This document shows, one piece after another, positions 1-5,666 of a stretch of DNA of 8,747 nt. The first letter of the stretch is position 1. Each line of letters opens with the position of its first letter. Below the pieces are notes generated by a model. The model did not search any database. It was not told the DNA's origin and worked only from the letters and a program-made list of their open reading frames with translations. The DNA is from Victivallales bacterium (GTDB lineage: Bacteria > Verrucomicrobiota > Lentisphaeria > Oligosphaerales > Lenti-02), in assembly GCA_018648945.1 (NCBI GenBank), contig JABGQJ010000301.1:1-8747 (forward strand), given 5' to 3'. The position numbers and the translations under genes are program-made.

Positions 1-1651
1 CCCGCGTGAACCGTGCCATTTCGCGCGGGTAGCCAGCCATGGGGCTGGCCGTCAGGCTCACACTCAGGAGAAGGTCGGTTCCCCCGGTGGGCACATTGCC
101 GATGGAGAATTCGGTATGCCCCGCCTCGGAGTCCTTGGGGGTGATACGGACGCCTTCGGTCGTGACTTCCGCTGTGACCGGGCCGCGAATCCGCCGGGCA
201 AGCGCCGTGCCCTGGCCTTGCCCCGCCAGCAGGTCGGGCGTGCGTGCGGCGAGATGGATGGCGGGGCCTTCGGGCTTGCCCAGCCAGCCGAGCTTCTTGT
301 CCGTCCCTTGCCAGAACTCATCCCAGACCCCGAACAGCCTGTCCTTGTCCCGCTTCGGGGCGAAGGAGTAGCAGAGCATGGCATCGGTGAATTGGGCGCC
401 CGCAAAGGAGAGCCGATGGCGCGCAAAGGGCACGACTGGATTCTTGTGCATGCCCGGCTTGTCCTTGATCGGCTCAACCCACTTGTGGTTGATGTAGTTG
501 AAGACGGGCTTGCGGGCATTGGCCTGCCAGAAATTGTGGCGGTTGAGCCCCCCGGACCAGTCCCGGAACTCCCAGTCGTTCAGGTTTGGGAAGCCCTCGC
601 TCTCGATGCCGTTGAACAACCCCCAGGCTCGCTGGCTGCGAATGCCGCCAGGGCCCAGAGCCCCGTCGCCTTGGATGATGAAGTTGTCGCCCATGCGCTG
701 CCGCAACTGGCGGGCAAACTCCACGACGCCGATGCCGTAGTTGTTGACCCCGTCGATCACGCCGTGGTCATTCTTGCCATCCCCATCGGTGTCGCCGTGG
801 GTCTGATTGAAAAGCACGTCGAACTCCAGCCCATCGAAGGCGGCGAGCACGCCGCCAGGGCTGAACCACTCGACCAAGTCGTCCGCCAGCCGGTCTGCGC
901 AGGTCTTGCCCTCCGGGTCACGGGGGCAGTGAGTGGAGTAGTTGTAGTACCAGAGCAGATGGTTGTTCTTGCCCCACGGCCCTTCCGCAACGTGGGCAGC
1001 GGCACGGGCGGCACTAGCCTTGAAGGCAAGAGGCTTGGTGCCATAGCAGCCACGCTGGACCGTGATCGTGTGCCCCTTGTAGTCGACCGAGATGAGCTTG
1101 ACCTGCTCGCAGTGCGACCAGTCGTGCTTGCCCTCCTTGGTCATGCCGAACAGGGCGATGTCGTCGTTACTGGTCCGGTAGCGTCCCGCGTTGACCTTGA
1201 AGTCGCGCGCGTTCTCCACCTGGATGGTGGTCTCCCCCTCCTGGGCGGGGATGTCCCCCTTGACCATGGTTGCCGGCCGGTAGGTCCAATGGCCGGGGAA
1301 GAAGCTCTCGGCCTTGTAGAGAGGGTCGCGGGAGTTGCCGTTGAAGTGGAGCAGGACGGACTTCTCCGGATGGTTCTCCTTGAAGCGAGAGAAGAAAAGG
1401 GGATTGCGGACCTCCCGCCCGAGGCATTCCTCCTCCAGACACTTGCCCATGATGCCCTGCAACCGGGAGAAATGCTTCTCCCAGCTTTCCTGCGTCGGGT
1501 AGGCCCGGGCATTCTGGACGCTCTCCGAGGCGCGGAAGAAGAACACGCGCGGGTAGTTCTCGCCGAGAATCGAGAGCCTCTCGATATCCCGCCCCGGCAG
1601 GGCGGTCGCGAAGAAAAGGCAGGCAAGCAGGAACGGGATTCGGCGGGTCAT
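1..1651 (-). CDS. Exported glycoside-hydrolase-like protein (3' end outside window)
   Basis: The minus-strand frame is open for 550 codons from an ATG at 1651 to the window edge, so the C-terminus is missing. A GGAG lies 7 nt before the ATG. The start MTRRIPFLLACLFFATALPG is a signal peptide (two Arg, then a hydrophobic stretch), so the protein is exported. Residues about 141-221 look like a small beta-rich module, with an RGCYGT turn at 200-205. Residues about 225-440 resemble a TIM-barrel glycosidase: LLWYYNYST at 232-240, then FDGLEFD at 272-278 with acidic D273, E276 and D278, then DTDGDGKND at 287-295, which fits a calcium-type loop. Aromatic residues are frequent (W360, W365, W375, W391, W443, W447). 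The order resembles hypothetical glycosyl hydrolase families of the GHL15 type, but I cannot confirm the family. Substrate is unknown. It lies 81 bp downstream of the transporter-like gene, which may or may not share its transcript. Gene and export are well supported; enzyme function is tentative. Confidence 0.8.
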   Translation of the reverse strand, partial: MTRRIPFLLACLFFATALPGRDIERLSILGENYPRVFFFRASESVQNARAYPTQESWEKHFSRLQGIMGKCLEEECLGREVRNPLFFSRFKENHPEKSVLLHFNGNSRDPLYKAESFFPGHWTYRPATMVKGDIPAQEGETTIQVENARDFKVNAGRYRTSNDDIALFGMTKEGKHDWSHCEQVKLISVDYKGHTITVQRGCYGTKPLAFKASAARAAAHVAEGPWGKNNHLLWYYNYSTHCPRDPEGKTCADRLADDLVEWFSPGGVLAAFDGLEFDVLFNQTHGDTDGDGKNDHGVIDGVNNYGIGVVEFARQLRQRMGDNFIIQGDGALGPGGIRSQRAWGLFNGIESEGFPNLNDWEFRDWSGGLNRHNFWQANARKPVFNYINHKWVEPIKDKPGMHKNPVVPFARHRLSFAGAQFTDAMLCYSFAPKRDKDRLFGVWDEFWQGTDKKLGWLGKPEGPAIHLAARTPDLLAGQGQGTALARRIRGPVTAEVTTEGVRITPKDSEAGHTEFSIGNVPTGGTDLLLSVSLTASPMAGYPREMARFTR

Positions 1652-1732
1652 ACCGGGTCTCCACTGGTCAGCAGTCAAGCAGCAAGTTGGATCACAACGT
1701 ATGCCCGCGAGAGGATCGCCGCCACAACAGCG

Positions 1733-2446
1733 CTACAGGCCGAGGAACTTGATGCTGGCACCACACAGGAAGATGGTCCCCCCGGCCATGGCGTGCGACC
1801 AGCGCTCCGCTCGGGACCACGACACCCAGGACAGTCCGTAGACCCCGGCAAAGACGCTCGCCAGCATCGTGCCAATGGTGACGATGCCAAAGACGAGAGC
1901 TACCACCACCACGCCCGCCACACTGGACTCGGCGGCGGGGTACATGATCAGCGGAATCAGCGGTTCGCAGGGACCGAAGACGAAGATGGTGAACAGAACC
2001 CAGGGGGTCAGGCTCGGCCCTCGCTTGCTGTCATGCACGTGCGCATGCTCGGAGGTGTGGTCGTGATTGTGCGAATGGTGACCGCTGTCTTCGTGCAGGT
2101 GCAGATGCTGGTGGGGTTTCCCACGCAGGGCCCGCCGAACGCCCCAGACCGAGTAGACGAGGCCGAACGCGATCAGGAACCAGCCCGCCAGATCCCCCCG
2201 AAAGGCCTCCACGCTCTCCAGTTTCAGCACGACGGTGCCCAGGAAGATCCCGACGAACCCAAGCACCACGGAACTCAGCACATGGCCAATCCCACAGAGA
2301 AAGGTGATGACCGCTGTCCGCAACAGGCTCCACTTCCGCGCCTTCGCCATGGCGATGAACGGCAGGTAGTGGTCGGGACCGGTGAGCGTATGGATGAAGC
2401 CGATACTGGCGGCAGTGCCAGCTAGAACGAGAATGTCTTTGGTCAC
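1733..2446 (-). CDS. Membrane metal-transporter-like protein (TauE/SafE, UreH/NiCoT-like) with His-rich loop
   Basis: A 237-residue integral membrane protein. The start is a GTG (2446-2444), with AAAGGGA about 10 nt upstream. The first helix carries HTLTGPDH (H19 to H26), close to the HX4DH metal signature of nickel/cobalt permeases. A second segment has GIGH at 52-55, and FGPCEPLIPLIMYPA at 157-171 is typical of the UreH-like branch of TauE/SafE-type proteins. About six hydrophobic segments are visible (roughly 4-34, 43-75, 86-103, 147-172, 176-203, 217-237). The loop between the third and fourth, residues 112-138, holds 12 histidines in 27 residues and should bind divalent metal. Likely role: movement of a transition metal such as Ni, Co or Zn across the inner membrane; direction and ion cannot be told from sequence. 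No urease, hydrogenase or cobalamin gene is nearby to indicate a client. Transcribed divergently from the alpha/beta hydrolase gene. Confidence 0.85.
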   Translation of the reverse strand: MTKDILVLAGTAASIGFIHTLTGPDHYLPFIAMAKARKWSLLRTAVITFLCGIGHVLSSVVLGFVGIFLGTVVLKLESVEAFRGDLAGWFLIAFGLVYSVWGVRRALRGKPHQHLHLHEDSGHHSHNHDHTSEHAHVHDSKRGPSLTPWVLFTIFVFGPCEPLIPLIMYPAAESSVAGVVVVALVFGIVTIGTMLASVFAGVYGLSWVSWSRAERWSHAMAGGTIFLCGASIKFLGL

Positions 2447-2635
2447 GGAGCGCGATTCCCTTTGGGGGATGTGGGGCGTTTGCTGTGTCCTCTACGAGAT
2501 CGAGGGGAATATAGGCTCCATGCCGGTGAAATACCTGTGCTTGTCCGGGAGGAGGGGGGAGAGCATCCTCGCCCTGGCATGTCCGGCCTTGCATGGCTAC
2601 GCTATGGGCAATCCCCCCCACCCCGAGGAGTCGCC
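2447..2635. promoter_or_regulatory. Divergent intergenic region with possible promoters
   Basis: These 189 bp separate two divergent genes and must hold a promoter for each. On the minus strand, TATATT at 2513-2508 matches five of six bases of a -10 box and would give a leader of about 55 nt for the transporter-like gene, but no good -35 box stands at the right distance. On the plus strand I see only weak candidates, for example TGGCAT (2575-2580) and TACGCT (2598-2603) spaced by 17 bp. I recognise no riboswitch and no strong inverted repeat; a 6-bp pair CATGCC (2520-2525) and GGCATG (2576-2581) is probably chance. Confidence 0.35.
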
Positions 2636-3571
2636 ATGAGCTCGACCGACCCCATCGCCTTCCGCGAACGTCTGCTCACTTGTCTGGGCGGTCCATGGCC
2701 CGAGTTGCCGCCGCCGGCAGTGAAGAAAACGGCCGAGGACCTGCCCGGCGATGGCTACCGGGTTGAGCAGATCGCGTTCGAGACAGAACCAGGGGACTGG
2801 GTGCCTGCGCTGGTGCTGATCCCGGACGGAGCGGAGAACGCGCCCGGAATCGCCATCTGGCATCAGCATGCCGGCCAGTACGAGTTGGGCAAGAGCGAAC
2901 CCGGCGGCTTGGCGGGGAACCCGATGCACCATACCGGCGTGGCGCTGGCACAGGCGGGCTTCGTGGTGCTCTGTCCAGATGCGTTGTGCTTCGAGGATCG
3001 CCAGGACTCGACCGGGAAACTGGCGGGTGGCACCTACGAGCGCTTCCAGTTTCTGAAGTACGTGGTGCGCGGCAAGTGCCTGGCCTGGAAGAACATTCTG
3101 GATATGCGCCGGGCCGTGGACGTGCTGGCCGCGCGGCCGGAAGTGGCGGAGGGGAAACTGGGCTGCTACGGGCACTCCATGGGCTCGACCCACAGCTGGT
3201 TGGTGGGACCGTGGGAACCGCGCCTGCGCTGCGTGGTGGGCAACTGCTGCCTGCCCAGCTACCGGGGAATCGAGCGGGAACATATGCTGCACTGCTTCCC
3301 GAACTTCATCCCCGGGCTGGCGGCGTTCGGCGACACGCCCGACGTGGCGGGGTTGATTGCTCCCCGGCCGTTGCATCTGAACTTCGGCGAAGAGGACGGC
3401 GGCACGCCCAAGGCGGACCTGGCATGGTCCGTGGCCCGCATCGCGGAATGGTACGAGGCCGCTGGTGCGTCGTCGGCGTTTACCTACTACACCGAGGAGG
3501 GCACCGGCCATGTGCTTTCCCCCGAGATGTGGCGGCAAACGCTGGCCTTCTTCCAGAGGCATCTGAGCTGA
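2636..3571 (+). CDS. Alpha/beta hydrolase, dienelactone hydrolase / acetyl-esterase type
   Basis: A 311-residue protein with no signal peptide, so probably cytoplasmic. The ATG at 2636 is chosen because GAGGAG lies 5 nt before it; the frame is open further upstream to 2462, but those codons have no ribosome site and no family-like sequence. The nucleophile elbow is GHSMG with Ser181. The acid is probably Asp254, in GEEDGG after the strand PLHLNF, and the histidine is His292 in GTGHVLS. The sequence HQHAGQY at 76-82 would form the oxyanion-side loop. Order and length fit dienelactone-hydrolase-like esterases of the Abhydrolase_7/acetyl xylan esterase group, which cleave ester bonds. The natural substrate is unknown; acetylated sugars are plausible given the neighbours. 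It converges with the sugar isomerase-like gene 12 bp away. Fold and triad are clear; the substrate is a guess. Confidence 0.9.
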   Translation: MSSTDPIAFRERLLTCLGGPWPELPPPAVKKTAEDLPGDGYRVEQIAFETEPGDWVPALVLIPDGAENAPGIAIWHQHAGQYELGKSEPGGLAGNPMHHTGVALAQAGFVVLCPDALCFEDRQDSTGKLAGGTYERFQFLKYVVRGKCLAWKNILDMRRAVDVLAARPEVAEGKLGCYGHSMGSTHSWLVGPWEPRLRCVVGNCCLPSYRGIEREHMLHCFPNFIPGLAAFGDTPDVAGLIAPRPLHLNFGEEDGGTPKADLAWSVARIAEWYEAAGASSAFTYYTEEGTGHVLSPEMWRQTLAFFQRHLS

Positions 3572-3573
3572 GA

Positions 3574-3594
3574 GGAACGTGCGTCAGACGTTCC
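3574..3594. terminator. Hairpin between convergent genes, possible bidirectional terminator
   Basis: GGAACGT (3574-3580) and ACGTTCC (3588-3594) form a perfect 7-bp stem with a 7-nt loop, exactly in the gap between two converging genes; the loop contains the stop codon of the minus-strand gene. Location favours a bidirectional terminator. Neither side has a run of T, so it does not fit the standard intrinsic type and could instead block RNA decay or mean nothing. Confidence 0.4.
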
Positions 3595-4351
3595 AGTACA
3601 TCCACTGGAACAGCTTGGCGTAGAGGGAGATGACCTTCTCGGGGTCGGCGCTGTCGTTGCACTCAAGCGACATGTAGCCGCCGTAGCCGAGGTCCTTGAG
3701 GATGCGGAACAGCTCGGGGTAGGGGAACTTGGCCGATTCCAGGTCGTGGAGGTGCACGTGCCGAAGGTAGGGGGCGATGGGGTCCAGGAAGGTCCGGATG
3801 GGACCCCACTTGACCTCCCGGGGATCGCAGTTATAGACGATGCCGATGCGCGGGTGGTCGGCGATGCGAATGGCCTTGAGCGTGTGTTCCCAGTAGTAGA
3901 AATCGCCGTGCATTTCGAGATTGCAGTCCACGCCGCTGGTCTCGGCATACTCGCCGATTTCGCGGAGGCACATGCCCACATTCTCGATCACCTGGCTCTT
4001 GTCCGCTCCCTTGGGGAAGGCATTGCCGAAGACCCGGATCTGAGGCGCACCCACAACGGCGGCGAGATCGATGAAGCCCTTGGCAGTGGCCACTTGCTCG
4101 GCCCGTTCGCTCGCATCGAGAGACTCGAAGCGGCAGCTGGTGGAGATGCCCGCGAGCTGCACCGAGGACGCAGCGAAGGCCGCTTTGATCTCGGCCCGTT
4201 GTTCCGGGGTCGCCGATAGCTCAAGCCCGTGCTTGTGACCAAGTTGGGCGCGACACTCCACGCCGGCATAGCCGTACCTGGCGCACACCGCCAGCAGTTC
4301 GTCGAGGGGGTAGTCTTTGCCGAGCAGATAGGTGAGCAGACTCAGTTTCAT
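3584..4351 (-). CDS. Sugar phosphate isomerase/epimerase-like TIM barrel (AP endonuclease 2 family)
   Basis: A 255-residue protein of the xylose-isomerase-like TIM barrel superfamily (PF01261 type), cytoplasmic. Three in-frame ATGs exist (4366, 4357, 4351). The third is preferred because GGAGG at 4364-4360 sits 8 nt before it and because MKLSLLTYLL is a typical family start; use of the first would add five residues. Likely metal and catalytic positions are E146 and H148 in NLEMHGD, N174/D176 in VYNCDP, H200 in HVHLHD and E230 in MSLEC, which occur in the order usual for the family. Members isomerise or epimerise ketoses, inosose or related sugars; the exact substrate cannot be read here. It lies 86 bp downstream of the anti-sigma gene, with a hairpin just before its ribosome site. 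The family is clear, the reaction is not. Confidence 0.9.
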   Translation of the reverse strand: MKLSLLTYLLGKDYPLDELLAVCARYGYAGVECRAQLGHKHGLELSATPEQRAEIKAAFAASSVQLAGISTSCRFESLDASERAEQVATAKGFIDLAAVVGAPQIRVFGNAFPKGADKSQVIENVGMCLREIGEYAETSGVDCNLEMHGDFYYWEHTLKAIRIADHPRIGIVYNCDPREVKWGPIRTFLDPIAPYLRHVHLHDLESAKFPYPELFRILKDLGYGGYMSLECNDSADPEKVISLYAKLFQWMYWNV

Positions 4352-4359
4352 CGCCATGG

Positions 4360-4364
4360 CCTCC
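4360..4364 (-). promoter_or_regulatory. Shine-Dalgarno site that decides the isomerase start
   Basis: On the minus strand GGAGG lies 8 nt before the ATG at 4351. It overlaps the first in-frame ATG (4366-4364) and is only 2 nt before the second, so the third ATG is the likely start. Confidence 0.65.
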
Positions 4365-4367
4365 ATA

Positions 4368-4385
4368 GTGGGGGGATTCCCCCAC
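4368..4385 (-). repeat. GC-rich hairpin in the leader of the isomerase gene
   Basis: GTGGGGG (4368-4374) and CCCCCAC (4379-4385) form a perfect 7-bp inverted repeat around a 4-nt loop. It ends 4 nt upstream of the Shine-Dalgarno site of the isomerase-like gene. In RNA it could hinder ribosome access, separate the gene from the anti-sigma gene upstream, or protect the mRNA 5' end. No U-run follows, so it is not a standard terminator. Confidence 0.45.
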
Positions 4386-4419
4386 CCAAGGTGACGCGCA
4401 AAACGACGGGGTCAAGCAC

Positions 4420-4439
4420 TTGTCGCTGCCTTTGTCGCT
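4420..4439. repeat. Pair of 8-bp direct repeats after the anti-sigma gene
   Basis: TTGTCGCT occurs at 4420-4427 and 4432-4439, 12 bp from start to start. On the minus strand the copies read AGCGACAA. They lie just past the anti-sigma stop codon and just upstream of a -35-like TTGACC (4415-4410), a position that would suit a regulator site for the isomerase gene. No convincing -10 box follows, so this is a weak call. Confidence 0.3.
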
Positions 4440-5022
4440 ATGCCGTGACTGCCCGCCGTCGTCGCCACGCGTCCAGCGTGAACTGGCTGGCGAGGACGAG
4501 CAGCAACACCCAGAGCAGAGCGCCCACCAGATGGGATCCCAGCTGATGGCAGGAGGCCAGAAGGCCCTGCTCGTCGGCCACCAGTTGGGCATGGTGGTAA
4601 CTGGGTTGGCGGAGCACAAACTGGGAAACCGTGCTCCACACCCTCCCAGCCCAGCCGTTGCCAAGAGACCAGCGGAGGTCGAGGGTGCGGATCGCGAGCA
4701 GGCCGCAAACCACCAAGGCCAGGCAGACGCGCAGGGCCAGGCGCAGGTGGCGCTGGCTACGGGGGCTCTGCGTCAGCCGTCGCGAGGCGATTCCCTGCTC
4801 GACGCGCAGGAGAACACGGTCCTCCAGGCCCTGGGGAACCTGCCGATGGCGCTCCATCACTCGCTGCAGCTCGCCGACGACCTCTGGATCGCAGGCTTGG
4901 CTCCCGCACTCTGGGCATTCGGCCAGATGCTCGGCCAGGGCTTCGCGCTCGCGGGGGGCGAGCGAACCGTTCGCCGAGGCTACAAGCCATTCCTGCACAC
5001 GTTGGTGAATCGTGCCTGTCAT
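4438..5022 (-). CDS. Membrane zinc-finger anti-sigma factor
   Basis: A 194-residue protein starting with ATG at 5022. It contains HLAECPEC (H32, C36, C39), the HX3CX2C motif of zinc-binding anti-sigma domains (zf-HC2/ZAS), within an N-terminal cytoplasmic part of about 90 residues. Two hydrophobic helices follow, roughly 94-113 and 165-182, the second closing with RRRR at 187-190, which places the C-terminus inside. The roughly 50-residue part between them should be outside the inner membrane and holds several His residues and a Cys. It probably binds and silences the ECF sigma factor encoded directly upstream, with release upon an unknown signal. Its ATG overlaps the sigma stop codon (ATGA), so the two are translationally coupled. 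Two helices instead of the common single one is a mild oddity. Confidence 0.88.
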   Translation of the reverse strand: MTGTIHQRVQEWLVASANGSLAPREREALAEHLAECPECGSQACDPEVVGELQRVMERHRQVPQGLEDRVLLRVEQGIASRRLTQSPRSQRHLRLALRVCLALVVCGLLAIRTLDLRWSLGNGWAGRVWSTVSQFVLRQPSYHHAQLVADEQGLLASCHQLGSHLVGALLWVLLLVLASQFTLDAWRRRRAVTA

Positions 5023-5579
5023 GCGTCCGGACCACTCCTTCTCAGAACTTCACGCAGACGGGTCAAGGCGCGCCCGAGAACGCCACGCAAGGCACCGTCG
5101 GTGAGACCAAGCTGGCGGCAGATGCTCCGGTAGCCCAGACCGCGCAGGTAGCGAAGGGTGAGCACGTCCCGGTAGCGTCCGGGGAGTTCGCCGAGGGCAG
5201 CGTTGACTTCGGCGCAGCGCTCGCGTCGCTCCATGGTCTGGCTCGGGATCGGGGAGCACTCGTCAGCCAGACGTGGCTGCGCGGGATCGTCCAGGGATTG
5301 GGTTGGCCGGCGTTTCCGGTAGTGGTCGCGCGCCAGATTGCGGGCGATGGTCAGCAGCCAGCTTGGGAACTTGGCGGGATCCTGCAGGCGGACGCGGAAG
5401 CGGAAGGCCCGCAGGAAGCACTCCTGGGTCACATCCTCCGCCTCCTGGCTGTCGCCGAGGAGGGCATGGGTTTGGGCATAGACCAAGCGCGAGAACTGCC
5501 GGACCAGGAAGGCGAAGGCGTCATCATCCCCAGCCATGGCCTGGTTGACCATCTGCAGCTCGTGTTCGGTCAGCTTCAC
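5019..5579 (-). CDS. ECF-type RNA polymerase sigma factor
   Basis: A 186-residue sigma-70 family protein with only regions 2 and 4, the ECF layout. Region 2 spans about 21-90 and includes AEDVTQECFLRAF (47-59) and the WLLTIARNLARDHYRKR segment (74-90), which contacts the -10 element. Region 4 spans about 122-178 with the helix-turn-helix around LRYLRGLGYRSICRQLGLT (142-160). The start is GTG at 5579; an in-frame TAG three codons upstream bars extension, and GGGAG (5593-5589) lies 9 nt before it. It directs RNA polymerase to an unseen regulon. The next gene encodes its likely anti-sigma, overlapping by 4 nt. A candidate leader ORF ends on the start codon. Whether it controls the neighbouring carbohydrate genes cannot be told, as I see no clear ECF promoter pair in the window. 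Confidence 0.93.
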   Translation of the reverse strand: MKLTEHELQMVNQAMAGDDDAFAFLVRQFSRLVYAQTHALLGDSQEAEDVTQECFLRAFRFRVRLQDPAKFPSWLLTIARNLARDHYRKRRPTQSLDDPAQPRLADECSPIPSQTMERRERCAEVNAALGELPGRYRDVLTLRYLRGLGYRSICRQLGLTDGALRGVLGRALTRLREVLRRSGPDA

Positions 5580-5617
5580 GCGCGACTACTCCCGTCTGAT
5601 TGAGCCCACAATTTCAC
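5576..5617 (-). CDS. Candidate 13-codon leader ORF overlapping the sigma factor start
   Basis: On the minus strand GTG at 5617-5615 opens a frame encoding MKLWAQSDGSSRA, ending with TGA at 5578-5576. The stop overlaps the sigma GTG start (5579-5577) as GTGA, the same kind of junction seen between sigma and anti-sigma. An excellent AAGGAG (5628-5623) lies 5 nt before this GTG and is better than the site directly before the sigma gene. This arrangement suits translational coupling or a control peptide. It is short and may be fortuitous; there is no similarity evidence. Confidence 0.4.
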   Translation of the reverse strand: MKLWAQSDGSSRA

Positions 5618-5666
5618 TGTATCTCCTTTCTGGACCAAAAGCCAGCCTCCAGCGCTTCCCGTTCAG

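Noticed and set aside
1616..1651. Lipoprotein signal (LLAC) in the first gene.
   Set aside because: The hydrophobic part before Cys11 is only about six residues and the position before it is Leu, so an ordinary signal peptide is more likely.
1652..1732. Promoter or terminator in the 81-bp gap between the transporter-like and GH-like genes.
   Set aside because: I see no convincing hairpin and no matched -35/-10 pair; only the ribosome site of the GH-like gene stands out.
116..2425. A 769-codon open frame on the plus strand.
   Set aside because: It runs antisense across two genes that have ribosome sites, a signal peptide or membrane helices and family motifs. Its protein is a low-complexity Val/Leu/Pro/Arg-rich product of high-GC codon bias and shows no domain.
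2462..2635. N-terminal extension of the alpha/beta hydrolase.
   Set aside because: The added 58 residues are family-unlike, and the GAGGAG site lies just before the ATG at 2636.
2447..2635. NiCo or cobalamin riboswitch before the transporter-like gene.
   Set aside because: I found no conserved core or stable multi-stem arrangement, and the likely leader is only about 55 nt.
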